A stretch of 64,000 bases of DNA from Phytophthora colocasiae (taxonomy: Eukaryota > Oomycota > Peronosporomycetes > Peronosporales > Peronosporaceae): assembly GCA_018806915.1 (NCBI GenBank), contig JAGKQI010000061.1, forward strand, positions 1,178,001 to 1,242,000, read 5' to 3'. Under the pieces are notes generated by a model that made no database searches, was not told the DNA's origin, and saw nothing but the letters and a program-made list of their open reading frames with translations. This document shows, one piece after another, positions 16,401 to 27,310 of this stretch. Each line of letters opens with the position of its first letter. Positions within the stretch are counted from its first letter, which is position 1. The position numbers were made by a program, and so were the translations under genes.

Positions 16401-16616
16401 ACTGTTGTTGGGCGTTTCCTCTGGCTTTTTCTCTTCGTAGTTCGATTCGTCTCGGGCTTGCTTTCTCTGAATTATTTTTCTTTTGCTGTTGTTCGCCAAG
16501 CTAAGGCTAACACTACTGCAAGTGGAACCAAGAAGCAAACTCCTCAATCAAAAAATGAATTCACGGTGGTTTCAGACTGCAGTTGAACCGCATGAATCCA
16601 TAGCAGTGTTTTGTTT

Positions 16617-18719
16617 CTAATCGAGACTATCGATGACTAGATTCATCACGGTACGTAGATCGACAACGGCGATTGCATTTACACCATTTGGGAGAGCTTG
16701 GTTCGCGGGGATCGACAAGATTCGGTGCATGTCGAAGGTGACATTGGCAGCAGCTCCAGCAGCTGCGGGTCGAATTCTTCCCCGCGCTATTGTTCTAATG
16801 GTTGGGTGTGGCCGGGTCGTACTGTCATAGAGCGCATATCGAATCTGAGTACACCGGGGGCACTGACTTTCAATAGCAGCACATACTGGATCCCAGTATA
16901 ACCGAGCCACCATCTGGCAGCTCTCATCAGACTTGCCCACGTCTGAGATCTTCCAACTAGAGCTGTCGACGTCGTGGTGTAGGCCCAGTCGACGTCTCGA
17001 CGTCCAACAGTCGTCGTGCGACGTCGACCTGACATCGAGACGACATCCAACAGCCTGCCAGTATTTCAAATTAATGACACTCAAACTGTCAACGGCGTTG
17101 AGGACATCTTGAAGTACTTGGACAACGTACATGATCCCTGGCGGTCCCAGCGTAGACCAGTCATGAGAAGAGCAGGTGTATAACATGCCTTACAGGTAGG
17201 TGTTACTGTTCTCATAAACATTTTGTTCATTACTGCTGATACACAGGAATTTCTGCGCGGTACATCGCGCTTTGACTTCTCGGTGCTGTCACAGTCGCAA
17301 TGGAGACGGGATCTCTGTCCACGTGGTGTATGGAGAAAGTGGAAGAGATGAACGCAGACGACGTTACTGTGCCAGGTGGGGACGGACTTGCCAACAAGAT
17401 ACGGGACGACAAGCCCCGACGTCACCGCCGACCTTTTCTGCCTGGTGAAGTTTAACCTGTCGGTTGAGGATGTTTCCTACTGAACCTGACGATGTTGAAG
17501 CTGCCCCTGGTGAGCCCGCTCTTAGCGATCATGTACCGCTTGTTGAGCCTCTAGGAAAGCGCGATCGCATCCCGGGGTTCAACCACTCAGCGCTAGGGCG
17601 GCCTGTGAGGGTGCAGTCTGCAGTCCTCGCATTGGTGTGCTATGGTGAAACTCTGCAGCTTGTATGCAGGATGCGAAGTTTGGATTAGGTCCGATGCCGG
17701 TCACCGTCGCTCCAGCCGCTCGATTTATTGCTGCTGACGCTGAATACGAAGCCTTGACGCTGTTCTACTCGCTCAAATTCACCACCAAGTAGCTCACTAC
17801 CGCAAGTACGTACATTTTAGACTGCGAATTCTGTACTCTTTTCAAGGAACAGAATCACGAGTGTGTCACGTTTTGAGCCATGTGAACGCGAGCTTTGCCG
17901 TGGTGTTGGTGACGCAAAAGATCTGCTATCGGCATCGGAGTCGCTGTCCATTGTGCCAAATCTCTGAACACAAAGCTAACACTAGTGTGAAGTCTGTTGG
18001 GCTCACTCCGAAATGGATAATAAAGATCCCCCTTCACGGCCTGCGAGAAGGTAGTGTCCACGGAGTTCAAGATGCAGCTTCAATGAGGAATTGAGGTAGT
18101 TCATCCTGATTGGCTCGCTAAATGTATTTGAACCAATCAGCATTTGATATGGTGGGGGATGTCGTGTAGATGTCGGCACGACGTCGTATGACACCGACCA
18201 GACGTCGTCTGTCGAGTGTCCGAAAAGACGTCCTAATCCGTCGACGTCGACGGCTCTACTTCCAACCTCCACTGCCAGTGCCACCCAATCTTGAATGGTA
18301 CGACCTGCCGGTGCCGGTGTTCGGTTGAGCGTAGTTCTCATTGGTCCGAATGTCGCATCAGCCTCCTTGTTCCGGTTTCCAGCTCTTCTCGCCGTCATCG
18401 AGCCGCCACTTGCAACCTCGCGTCTATTTCCAGTTGCCGCCAGGAACTCGGACTTGAATTCTTCCGCAGTACTCTCATGCACTTTGGTCGGAAGCTCAAC
18501 AACCACGAGACGCCCATCATCGAGGGCGAGAAATCGAAGCGCGATCCGCAGTCCTTCACCGTCTCCAACGTACTCATTGAATGCATCAATGGAGACTCCC
18601 TCACACACGAAGTACGGATCGATTTCATCGTCATCGTTGTCGAAATAACTTGCAACCGCATCAAGCTCCAGCGCATCGATGGCGCCGCGAATATCATCGG
18701 CTGTCTTCAAAGTCGTCAT
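16617..18719 (-). pseudogene. Protein D, unit A, interrupted by a hAT element
   Basis: The N-terminal half (MTTLKTADDIR..., start at 18,719) runs to the VEVG motif and is cut there by the insertion at 16,958-18,258. The C-terminal half resumes with RSQTWASLMRAARWWLGYTG and ends at 16,617. It also contains an indel near 16,851 that shifts the frame. The N-terminal half is divergent from the other copies (for example KSEFLAATGNRREVASGG), so unit A is an older branch of the array. Confidence 0.85.
16958..18258. mobile_element. Non-autonomous hAT-like element, 1.3 kb
   Basis: Bounded by an exact 8-bp target duplication CTTCCAAC (16,950-16,957 and 18,259-18,266). The terminal inverted repeat is TAGAGCYGTCGACGTCG; the first five bases fit the hAT end rule YARNG. 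Both ends carry clustered CGACGTCG-type subterminal motifs, as hAT transposase-binding regions do. The interior has no transposase. A GTAGGT...ACACAG stretch at about 17,195-17,243 looks like an intron, so the cargo may derive from gene pieces, none recognised. Confidence 0.85.
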
Positions 18720-19091
18720 GCTTGCTGCAGCTGATGTCGGCCGTACCTCGTATATATACTAGTAGTTCTGGAAGAACAAAACGAATCCCCGTCGCAGCAA
18801 GTTCTCTTTCTCGAAATGGGAAAGGAAAAACCGTCCGCTCGTCCGCTCACTGTCCGCTCACTGTCCACTCAAGCTATGCATAAAAAGGCATCTAGAGTAC
18901 CCCTAGACACCCTCAGAGACGAGATCGTCGTCGTTGTCACTTGTTGTCCGCGGTGGAGCGGATCCGCTAATGCAGCGGACGGAAGTGGACGTTTTTTGAC
19001 TGGCTGAAAATGGTCACATCTTTAGAGACATGTCATTAAGTGATACTAGTATCTATAAGTGCGATAGAGTTCACACGTCACAGATATATCA
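18720..19091. promoter_or_regulatory. Divergent intergenic region between protein D (A) and LACTB2-like (B)
   Basis: This 372-bp interval is head-to-head and is conserved in outline before each LACTB2 copy. It holds tandem GTCCGCTC motifs (18,834-18,870), a hairpin-forming GTCCGC...GCGGATCCGC...GCGGAC block (about 18,946-18,981) and a TATATATACTAGTAG stretch near 18,750. Promoter function is inferred from arrangement only. Confidence 0.35.
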
Positions 19092-20163
19092 ATGATGTGG
19101 GCTCCGACGGTGCTGGGCGGAGTAATTGCAGGCGCTGTGTGGCTTCTACTGCGGCCATTAGCGCTGTATCACAGCAGCAAAGAGCAGTATAATGTCCCTG
19201 TGTTGAGTATACTGCGTTTCAGCTTCCACGTGCGTCTGCATTCGTTGATCCTGTGGGTTTCTGGGGTTTCTAGTAGTCTCCCGAGTATTCCTGATGTGGA
19301 TCAATTACCCGGTTCAGTAGTACGAGTGCTGGGCAATAACCCCAGTCGGATGACGCTTCGAGGCACAAATGTTTATATCGTCGGCAAGGCTATTGATCTA
19401 CTGTAGTGATGACAATGAAGGGTTTGTGAAGAACCTGACGGAAGTGTGTCAATGTCATGGAGTGGACGAGATTTCGGATCTTTTGGTGACGCACGGACAC
19501 TTGGATCACGTTGGTGGACTGTTGCAATTGAAGCAAAGGTTTCCAGCTCTGAAAGTGTGGAAATACCTCCCTGAAACAGCTAAAGAAGGTGATGGAGACG
19601 GAGATCGACGGCTGAGACTGAGCAACAACGAGAGTCGGAGACTGGGGATTCAGGCGTTACAAGATGGACAAGAGTTCCAAGTACCAGGAAGTGAAGGAGT
19701 CTTGAGAACAGTGTACACTCCAGGACACTGCAATGATCACGTTTGTTTTGTACTGGATGGAGTGGGGGATCTGAAAGCTCCTGTCTTATTCTCGGGGGAC
19801 TGCATCTTGGGCATTGGCAGTTGCATGTTTGACTCACTTGCCGACCTCATGGCATCATTAGCGAAGTTGAAGCAATGTGGAGCTGCTAGTATCTACCCAG
19901 GACACGGACCAGTTGTGGACGATGCAGCTGCTAAGATCCTGGAGTACATCACTCACCGTCAGCAGCGTGAGGACGAGATCTTAGCGGTGCTAAAGCAGCA
20001 CGGGAGACTGATATCGTCCGAGGTTGTGGATAACATTTACGACCCTTTGCCGTACTTACTGCGTTTATCTGCAAGGAAGGCAACCGAGAAGCACGTGCAG
20101 AAACTGCTGCTGGAATACCGCGTGCAACGTCAAGCTGGATGGTTCCAGGCTGCTACGTACTAG
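19092..20163 (+). pseudogene. LACTB2: LACTB2-like metallo-beta-lactamase, unit B, one frameshift
   Basis: Similar to the LACTB2 endoribonuclease family. The N-terminus starts MMWAPTVL with one hydrophobic segment (about residues 8-22), then the [18 protein letters not shown] strand. This is the only copy with an intact metal site HGHLDH (19,491-19,508). Other ligands follow in TPGHCNDH, SGDC and YPGHGP, then the C-terminal winged-helix region to a stop at 20,161. An 11-bp deletion after VYIVG (near 19,385) throws the frame out between the N-terminal part and the catalytic part, so the full-length protein cannot be made; an internal start could still yield about 230 residues with the whole metal site. 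The hydrophobic N-terminus is not typical of animal LACTB2. Confidence 0.9.
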
Positions 20164-20322
20164 TAGTACAACTTGACAGTGAGCTAAGCAGCACAAGAAC
20201 AGTTATCGGTTGTGTTGTTTTTGTGATTGGGTTTATAGTGATGGCTGCTCTACATGAACAGAGCAAAATAAATGACGCATGGAACCTGGTCTACTCGACA
20301 AACGACCGGACCCGCTTGGTGT

Positions 20323-20828
20323 TTATGTGTGGCTATTGTTGTGCCGAGCCAGCTTCAAGTTGTCTTGGATCTGCTGTCGGGACTGTTCCGCCATGACGTT
20401 CATCTTGATAATCTGCGCCATGAGCGAGTCCGTGGTCGGATCTGGAGCATTCTGTTCGTATGCCTTGGGACTGCTAAAGCTGCCGTTGTACGGACCCGAA
20501 GATGCACTATTCAACCGAGCAACGGCCATGGATCCTCTGGCTACTGGCGTCTCCGAGTCTCGCCCCTTGTAGTAATTATCTTCCGGACTGTCAGGTGGCG
20601 AGTGACTGTGACGGCGTTGGCCAGCGTAGCAAAGGCATCTACACTGCGGTTGGATTTCTTAGGCGAAGGTCCATCGTAGATCGTGACAGGTACACCAGGC
20701 AACGACGCTGAGCCGGGCTTCACGTGGTTGTTGTGGGTCGGTTGTCCGGGATGTTTGGGAATGGGAGCTGCTCCACCCGCCTGTGCGTATAAAGCTACCT
20801 CCTCGTCGTGCTGAGGAAATGGACACAC
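20323..20828 (-). pseudogene. Pro/Ser-rich gene, unit B, frameshifted
   Basis: Same protein as at 14,996-15,520. A deletion in the SVDAFAGPRYAGQ region near 20,630 shifts the frame, so the N- and C-terminal parts are in different frames. The C-terminal helix lacks the RQLS insertion seen in unit A. Confidence 0.55.
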
Positions 20829-21063
20829 GAATCCGAGCAGAAGAGGAGGCTAGGATCCGCTCCAAGATGACTACAACAATTCGTCTGAAATCGAGGAAAG
20901 TATTCGTGAAGAACAGCGAGCTCAAGCAGAGCATGAGGCTGCAATTCAAGCTGAGATAGAGCTGCGGGCCCAAATTTGAGATGAGATTCAAGATGAAGTC
21001 AAGGACAAGATACGGGCGGAAATTCGGAAGGAATTACTTGGAGAAGAGTTGAAAAAAGCTTGA
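20819..21063 (+). pseudogene. Coiled-coil gene, unit B, broken
   Basis: Carries the same one-base loss as unit A, and in addition a nonsense change (CGA to TGA) at about 20,978 in the coil frame. Confidence 0.5.
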
Positions 21064-21183
21064 GTCATCCGCTTCTTCTTTAGTTCTACGTCTGGAAGTG
21101 GTCACATGCCTACCAAGCCAACGAGTTTGCGATGCCAGTCATCTAAAGAAGAATCCATAATAACGAAAAGTTTTGTGATCTTT

Positions 21184-21483
21184 TTAAATATTTAAAAAAG
21201 ATGCGTGAAGTTGAATTGACACTGGTGATGCAGAAATTACCCCACAAAGCTTTTCATGAAACCAAACCACGTTGTTGTAGAATCCATTGGTTGCTGCTAA
21301 ATCCATTGCCTCGGTGGATAATGGTGCATCGCAGTTAGCAAGCAGCCAGTCGAAGCTAGCCCAACGTCCGCTTCTGCAATAGTATACCTTCGCCCTCTTA
21401 CAAAAATCTCCAACCCCGTGGTACTTGTCGTGCCATTCCGATGGATTCGAATTCCAGACTTCTTCGCGGGACTTGGGAGCCAT
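21184..21483 (-). pseudogene. Ankyrin-like gene N-terminus, unit B, inverted
   Basis: The 5' part of the ankyrin gene lies on the minus strand here, opposite to units A, C, D and E. It is the fullest N-terminus: MAPKSREEVW...SFDWLLANCDAPLSTEAMDLAATNGF, then the first ankyrin-like unit up to VVWFHE, after which the inversion boundary near 21,256 replaces the rest with unrelated sequence. The inverted block runs to about 21,593. The same inversion is in units G and H. Confidence 0.75.
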
Positions 21484-21592
21484 AGTCGCTTACAAAATGA
21501 ATAATGGAAGACAACAGTCGTGGAATTCTCATGATTGCTGGAATTGCCTCCGTTTTACACCTTTCCAGAAATCTCGTTCCTTTTTCCTATTC

Positions 21593-21740
21593 GAAGGTTG
21601 CACGACAGCAGCAATGGATGGAGCAGCAACGCATGGTCATCTTAAAACTGTCCAGTATCTTCACGAAAATCGTAATGAAGGCTGCACAACTGCTGCCATG
21701 GATGGAGCTGCCACCAACAACCACCTTGCCACGTACTGTT
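21593..21740 (+). pseudogene. Ankyrin-like repeat fragment, unit B
   Basis: Two 28-residue ankyrin-like units remain on the plus strand after the inversion boundary. They end at the same ACTGTTGT-associated deletion junction as in unit A. Confidence 0.65.
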
Positions 21741-21950
21741 GTTGGGCGTTTCCTCTGGCTTTTTCTCTTCGTAGTTCGATTCGTCTCGGGCTTGCTTTCT
21801 CTGAATTATTTTTCTTTTGCTGTTGTTCGCCAAGCTAAGGCTAACACTACTGCAAGTGGAACCAAGAAGCAAACTCCTCAATCAAAAAATGAATTCACGG
21901 TGGTTTCAGACTGCAGTTGAACCGCATGAATCCATAGCAGTGTTTTGTTT

Positions 21951-22742
21951 CTAATCGAGACTATCGATGACAAGATTCATGATAATGCGCAGATCGGCAA
22001 CGGCGATTGCATTTACACCATTTGGGAGAGCTGCATTCGGGGGGATCGACAAGATTCGGTGCATGTCGAAGGTGACATTGGCAGCAGCTCCAGCAGCTGC
22101 GGGTCGAATTGTTCCGCTCGCTATTGTTCTAATGGTTGGGTGTGGCCGGGTCGTACTGTCATAGAGCGCATATCGAATCTGAGTACCAGGGGCACTGACT
22201 TTCAATAGCAGCACATACTGGATCCCAGTATAACCGAGCCACCATCTGGCAGCTCTCATCAGACTTGCCCACGTCTGAGATCTTCCAACCTCCACTGCGA
22301 GCGTCACCCAATCGGTTACGGTGCGACCTGCCGGTGCCGGTGTTCGGTTGAGCGTAGTTCTCTTTGGGCCGAATGTCGCATCAGCCTCCTTGTTCGGGTT
22401 GCCAGCTCTTCTCGCCGTCATCGAGCCGCGACTTGCAACCTCGCGATCATTTCCAGTTGCACGATTGAACTCTTTCTTGAATTCTTCCGCAGTACTCTCA
22501 TGCACTGTGGTCGGAAGCTCAACAATCACGAGACGCCCATCATCGAGGGCGAGAAATCGAAGCGCGATCCGCAGTCCTTCACCGTCTCCAACGTACTCAT
22601 TGAATGCATCAATGGAGACTCCCTCACACACGACATAGGGGTCGATTTCGTCGTCATCTTGATCGAAATAAGTCGCAACCGCATCAAGCTCCAGCGCATC
22701 GATGGCGACGCGAATATCATCGGCTGTCTTCAAAGTCGTCAT
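21951..22742 (-). CDS. Protein D, unit B, intact (263 residues)
   Basis: An uninterrupted ORF from ATG (MTTLKTADDIRVAIDALE). An acidic stretch (about residues 25-33) is followed by a beta-rich part (LRIALRFLALDDGRLVIVEL), a basic Arg/Asn-rich linker, then DWVTLAVEVGRSQTWASLMR and RWWLGYTGIQYVLLLKVSA, and an Ala-rich segment before a conserved end DSLD. The beta-strand plus ExG-type motif followed by a helix recalls PD-(D/E)XK nuclease-like domains of the Uma2 kind; this is a weak, visual inference. An in-frame extension of 57 codons upstream (to 22,913) exists but is not shared by all copies, so MTTLK was taken as start. Confidence 0.7.
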   Translation of the reverse strand: MTTLKTADDIRVAIDALELDAVATYFDQDDDEIDPYVVCEGVSIDAFNEYVGDGEGLRIALRFLALDDGRLVIVELPTTVHESTAEEFKKEFNRATGNDREVASRGSMTARRAGNPNKEADATFGPKRTTLNRTPAPAGRTVTDWVTLAVEVGRSQTWASLMRAARWWLGYTGIQYVLLLKVSAPGTQIRYALYDSTTRPHPTIRTIASGTIRPAAAGAAANVTFDMHRILSIPPNAALPNGVNAIAVADLRIIMNLVIDSLD

Positions 22743-23210
22743 GCTTGCTGCAGCTGATGTCGGCCGTACCTCGTATATAGCTCTGGAAGAACAAAACGAA
22801 TCCCCGTCGCAGCAAGTGCTCATTTTTCTTGGAACTTGATGTGGACGTTTGACTTGGAAGGAAGACCACTTGGGAAGAAAGATGAATATTGGAAAGTGAG
22901 AGATTGAATCCATTGATAAAGTTCTAGTTCGGCTGAGCCTACATCTCTCCCTCCACGCGTCCTTGAATGCTCATGCCACCTGAGTCAGGTCAGTGCACCT
23001 GACCCTCGAAATGGGAAAGGAAAGCAGGGATGATGTACTATATGGTAGTACATACTAGTAGTACTAGTCTAGTACATGCATACAAATTCATGCAGTCCCA
23101 TCCTGCCTCGTTTGAGGTGATGAACAACGATGACAACCGCATGCATGTATGATACACCCAGTCTGGGTCCTCTGGGTCCCAGAGGAGTCCTCTGAGGACC
23201 GGGCTCACAG
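22743..23210. other. Spacer between protein D and PUS7 fragment, unit B
   Basis: No gene was seen. It holds an inverted repeat TCAGGT...ACCTGA (about 22,986-23,003) and an AT-rich palindromic tract of TAGTAC/GTACTA words at 23,033-23,075. The corresponding tract in units D and E is the copia insertion site. Confidence 0.5.
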
Positions 23211-23211
23211 G

Positions 23212-24290
23212 AGTTCGAGTTGGCGACAGCTTGCTGCTTGCAAGTTGAAGTTGAATTGTGTTGCACCACGCCCTATACCTGTCATCAGGGAGATCGCGGA
23301 TAGCGAGCGAGAAGCGGTTTCCACGTACATCTCCAAGGTTCAGACGCTCAGGGACGTACGCCGCGTTGCCCACAAGGAAATTAAACGAGTCCAGCTCCCG
23401 ACCAGCACGGTTCAATATTTCCAGTCGCTCTTTAGATCCACGATAGACTGTGCAGAGCTGCGTCGTAATGCCTCGCTTGTCCTTCGTCCCAGCATAGGTG
23501 AAAGCTGACACGTTCGCGTTCATGGCCTTGGCTAACTGCATCATGACGCTGTTGGTCTCCATGTTTCGCTTGTACAGCACGAACTGAAGGTAGTCTGGGC
23601 GATCCTTAGACCATTGCGCACGGCCATTGTTTCCCCCTCTCTTGTCCATATCCTTCCGCTTCTTGCCTCCAACCATCACACGACGCACTCGAATCACTGA
23701 CACTCCGTCGCTGTTGTTCGTCGTGTCTGACACCACAATGCCGCTGCCAAACGCACCACCTCGTGCACTGCTGCACGTGTCTCCTTGACCTCAATTGGAG
23801 GGAAGAAGAAGAAGGTATCGTCTTCTTTCTTCACTTCAGTTGAATCCTTCTCCTCTTTCTTGTTGCCAGCGTTCGCGAGTCTCTTGGCTTCTTCATCCTT
23901 CACTTGTACATCCACCAGTTTCAGCATAAATTCGTTTAGTTTCTCCGCTGTTTCTTCTCCACATACTCCAGCAATTGCCACTTTCAACTTCTTCACATCT
24001 TCCTTCTCCTGTTTCAGTAAGCTTCTGCTCTCTTATTGGCATTGAACATACCCAACAGTCTCCCAGCCAGTTTACCCACTAAAGTATTAACCTGCTCGTT
24101 CGCTGTATCATTCAGCAGTGCAAACACCTTGTGCTTGAAGACTTCACTGACCTTTTGAGGCTTCGCAGCGGGAGCGAACCGCTTCACGTCCGAAAGACGC
24201 ACCACTTGTCCGTCCAGCGCCACCTCACGCACCACAAAGTCCGAGTAGCGCTGCTTGGTGGCGCCATGGAATCCGGCAGCGGTGGTGCTG
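23212..24290 (-). pseudogene. PUS7: PUS7/TruD pseudouridine synthase 5' fragment, unit B (least degraded)
   Basis: Pieces in three frames give, in order: GFHGATKQRYSDFVVREV, the FKHKVFALLNDTANEQVNTL region, a Lys/Glu-rich linker, and RPDYLQFVLYKRNMETNSVM with YAGTKDKRGITTQ. The last motif (23,471-23,492) holds the catalytic Asp of TruD-type synthases, which modify uridines in tRNA and mRNA. Frameshifts lie near 24,018 and 23,740. The gene stops matching the family after the NRFSLAIRDLP segment, so the C-terminal half of the catalytic domain is missing. All copies share the main breaks, so decay preceded duplication. Confidence 0.85.
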
Positions 24291-24599
24291 CTCGTCGTGG
24301 AGGAGGTGGAAGGCGTGGTGGAAGGCGTGGCGGACGAGGTGGCGGACGTCGAGACGGCCCGGACTTCCGTGCTGCAGGCTACTAGTTGTAGCCTACAACG
24401 ACGGCGTCCCCGCAGTGTGGACGAGTCAGTAGTGGGTATCCAGCGCTTCGACCTTCGTCGTTGTCACTTGTTGTCCGCGGTGGAGCGGATCCGCTAATGC
24501 TGCGGACGGAAGTGGACGTTTTTTGACTGGCTGAAAATGGTCATATCTTTAGTGACATGTCATTAAGTGAGTTCACACACACGTCACAGATATATCGGC

Positions 24600-25472
24600 T
24601 GGGCGGAGTAATTGCAGGCGCTGTGTGGCTTCTACTGCGGCCATTAGCGCTGTATCACAGCAGCAAAGACCACTATAATGCCCCTGTGTTGAGTATACTG
24701 CGTTTCAGCTTCCACGTGCGTCTGCATTCGTTGATCTTGTGGGTTTCTGGGGTTTCTAGTAGTCTCCCGAGTATTCCTGATGTGGATCAATTACCCGGTT
24801 CAGTAGTACGAGTGCTGGGCAATAACCCCAGTCGGATGACGCTTCGAGGCACAAATGTTTATATCGTCGGCAAGGCTATTGATCGACTGTAGTGATGACA
24901 AATGAAGGGTTTGTGAAGAACCTGACGGAAGTGTGTCAACGTCATGGAGTGGACGAGATTTCGGATCTTTTGGTGACTGACGCACGGACACTTGGATCAC
25001 GTTGGTGGACTGTTGCAATTGAAGCAAAGGTTTCCAGCTCTGAAAGTGTGGAAATACCTCCCTGAAACAGCTAAAGAAGGTGATGGAGATGGAGGTCGAC
25101 GGCTGAGACTGAGCAACAACGAGAGTCGGAAACTGGGGATTCAGGCGTTACAAGATGGATAAGAGTTTCAAGTACCAGGAATTGAAGGAATCTTGAGAAC
25201 AGTGTACACTCCAGGACACTGCAATGATCACGTTTGTTTTGTACTGGATGGAGTGGGGGATCTGAAAGCTCCTGTCTTATTGTCGGGGGGCTGCATCTTG
25301 GGCTTTGGCAGTTGCATGTTTGACTCACTTGCTGACCTCATGGCATCATTAGCGAAGTTGAAGCAATGTGGAGCTGCTAGTATCTACCCAGGACACGGAC
25401 CAGTTGTGGACGATGCAGCTGCTAAGATCCTGGAGTACATCACTCACCGTCAGCAGCGTGAGGACGAGATCT
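24600..25472 (+). pseudogene. LACTB2: LACTB2-like gene, unit C, truncated
   Basis: The start codon region is deleted (sequence begins at LGGVIAGAVW). It carries the 11-bp deletion after VYIVG, the TGAC duplication that destroys the HGHLDH frame, and a TAA after LQDG (near 25,160). It is cut after the REDEI segment, where it joins directly to the Pro/Ser-rich gene at about 25,472. Confidence 0.85.
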
Positions 25473-25684
25473 TTGGCCAGCGTAGCAAAGGCATCTACAC
25501 TGCGGTTGGATTTCTTAGGCGAAGGTCCATCGTAGATCGTGACAGGTACACCAGGCAACGACGCTGAGCCGGGCTTCACGTGGTTGTTGTGGGTCGCTTG
25601 TCCGGGATGTTTGGGAATGGGAGCTGCTCCACCCGCCTGTGCGTATAAAGCTACCTCCTCGTCGTGCTGAGGAAATGGACACAC
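25473..25684 (-). pseudogene. Pro/Ser-rich gene, unit C, N-terminal fragment
   Basis: Only the Pro/His-rich N-terminal part up to SVDAFA remains; the rest was lost in the deletion that joins it to LACTB2. Confidence 0.5.
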
Positions 25685-25919
25685 GAATCCGAGCAGAAGA
25701 GGAGGCTAGGATCCGCTCCAAGATGACTACAACAATTCGTCTGAAATCGAGGAAAGTATTCGTGAAGAACAGCGAGCTCAAGCAGAGCATGAGGCTGCAA
25801 TTCAAGCTGAGATAGAGCTGCGGGCCCAAATTCGAGATGAGATTCAAGATGAAGTCAAGGACAAGATACGAGCGGAAATTCGGAAGGAATTGCTTGGAGA
25901 AGAGTTGAAAAAAGCTTGA
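25675..25919 (+). pseudogene. Coiled-coil gene, unit C, frameshifted
   Basis: Same structure and same one-base loss as unit A. Confidence 0.5.
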
Positions 25920-26210
25920 GTCATCCGCTTCTTCTTTAGTTCTACGTCTGGAAGTGGTCACATGCCTACCAAGCCAACATTTGCGATGCCAGTCATCTAA
26001 AGAAGAATCCATAATATCGAAAAGTTTTGTGATCTTTTTAAATATTTAAAAAGATGCGTGAAGTTGAATTGACACTTGGCGATGCAGAAAATTACCCCAC
26101 AAAGCTTTTAAGGAAAAGGAACGAGATTTCTGGAAAGGTGTAAAACGGAGGCACATCAATCATGAGAATTCCACGACTGTTGCCTACCATTTTTCATTTT
26201 GTAAGCGACT

Positions 26211-26369
26211 ATGGCTCCCAAGTCCCGCGAAGAAGTCTGGAATTCGAATCCATCGGAATGGCACGACAAGTACCACGGGGTTGGAGATTTTTGCAAGAGG
26301 GCGAAGGTATGCTATTGCAGAAGCGGACGTTGGGCTAGCTTCGACTGGCTGCTGAGGCAATGGATTTAG
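26211..26369 (+). pseudogene. Ankyrin-like gene N-terminus, unit C
   Basis: Plus-strand copy with the 28-bp deletion of unit A, ending at a TAG. All ankyrin repeats are gone: a deletion joins GCAGCAAC to the downstream TTATTTTTC stretch at about 26,378. Confidence 0.7.
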
Positions 26370-26522
26370 CAGCAACACTTATTTTTCTTTGCTGTTGTTC
26401 GCCAAGCTGAGGCTAACGCTACTGCAAGTGGAACCAAGAAGCAAACTCCTCAATCAGATGAATTCACGGTGGTTTCACAGACTGCAGTAGAAATGCATGA
26501 ATCCATAGCAGTGTTTTTGTTT

Positions 26523-27310
26523 CTACTCGAGACTATCGATGACTAGATTCATCACGGTACGTAGATCGACAACGGCGATTGCATTTACACCATTTGGGAG
26601 AGCTTGGTTCGCGGGGATCGACAAGATTCGGTGCATGTCGAAGGTGACATTGGCAGCAGCTCCAGCAGCTGCGGGTCGAATTCTTCCCCGCGCTATTGTT
26701 CTAATGGTTGGGTGTGGCCGGGTCGTACTGTCATAGAGCGCATATCGAATCTGGAGTACCAGGGGCACTGACTTTCAATAGCAGCACATACTGATCCCAG
26801 TATAACCGAGCCACCATCTGGCAGCTCTCATCAGACTCTGCCCACGTCTGAGATCTTCCAACCTCCACTGCGAGCGTCACCCAATCGGTTACGGTGCGAC
26901 CTGCCGGTGCCGGTGTTCGGTTGAGCGTAGTTCTCTTTGGGCCGAATGTCGCATCAGCCTCCTTGTTCGTTGCCAGCTCTTCTCGCCGTCATCGAGCCAC
27001 CTTTGCAACCTCGAGATCATTTCCAGTTGCACGATTGAACAGTGTCTTGAATTCTTCCGCAGTACTCTCATGCACTTTGGTCGGAAGCTCAACAATCACG
27101 AGACGCCCATCATCGAGGGCGAGAAATCGAAGCGCAATCCGCAGTCCTTCACCGTCTCCAACGTACTCATTGAATGCATCAATGGAGACTCCTCACACAC
27201 GACATAGGGTCGATTTCGTCGTCATCTTGATCGAAATAACTTGCAACCTCATCAAGCTCCAGCGCATCGATGGCGACGCGAATATCATCGGCTGTCTTCA
27301 AAGTCGTCAT
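26523..27310 (-). pseudogene. Protein D, unit C, multiply frameshifted
   Basis: The same gene as at 21,951-22,742, recognisable over its full length but broken by several one- or two-base indels (near 26,752, 26,793, 26,838, 26,969 and 27,192). Many sit in short homopolymers. Confidence 0.8.

Noticed and set aside
19484..19496. Four-base difference at HGHLDH as a tiny intron
   Set aside because: Four bases are far too short for an intron, and the extra TGAC duplicates the adjacent bases, so it is an indel.
24255..24385. Plus-strand Gly/Arg-rich (RGG-like) short ORF, repeated near 28,779, 38,643 and 48,648
   Set aside because: It is antisense to the PUS7 5' end, where the minus strand encodes the recognisable GFHGATKQRYSDF. 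The RGG look comes from repetitive GC-rich codons of the low-complexity PUS7 leader.
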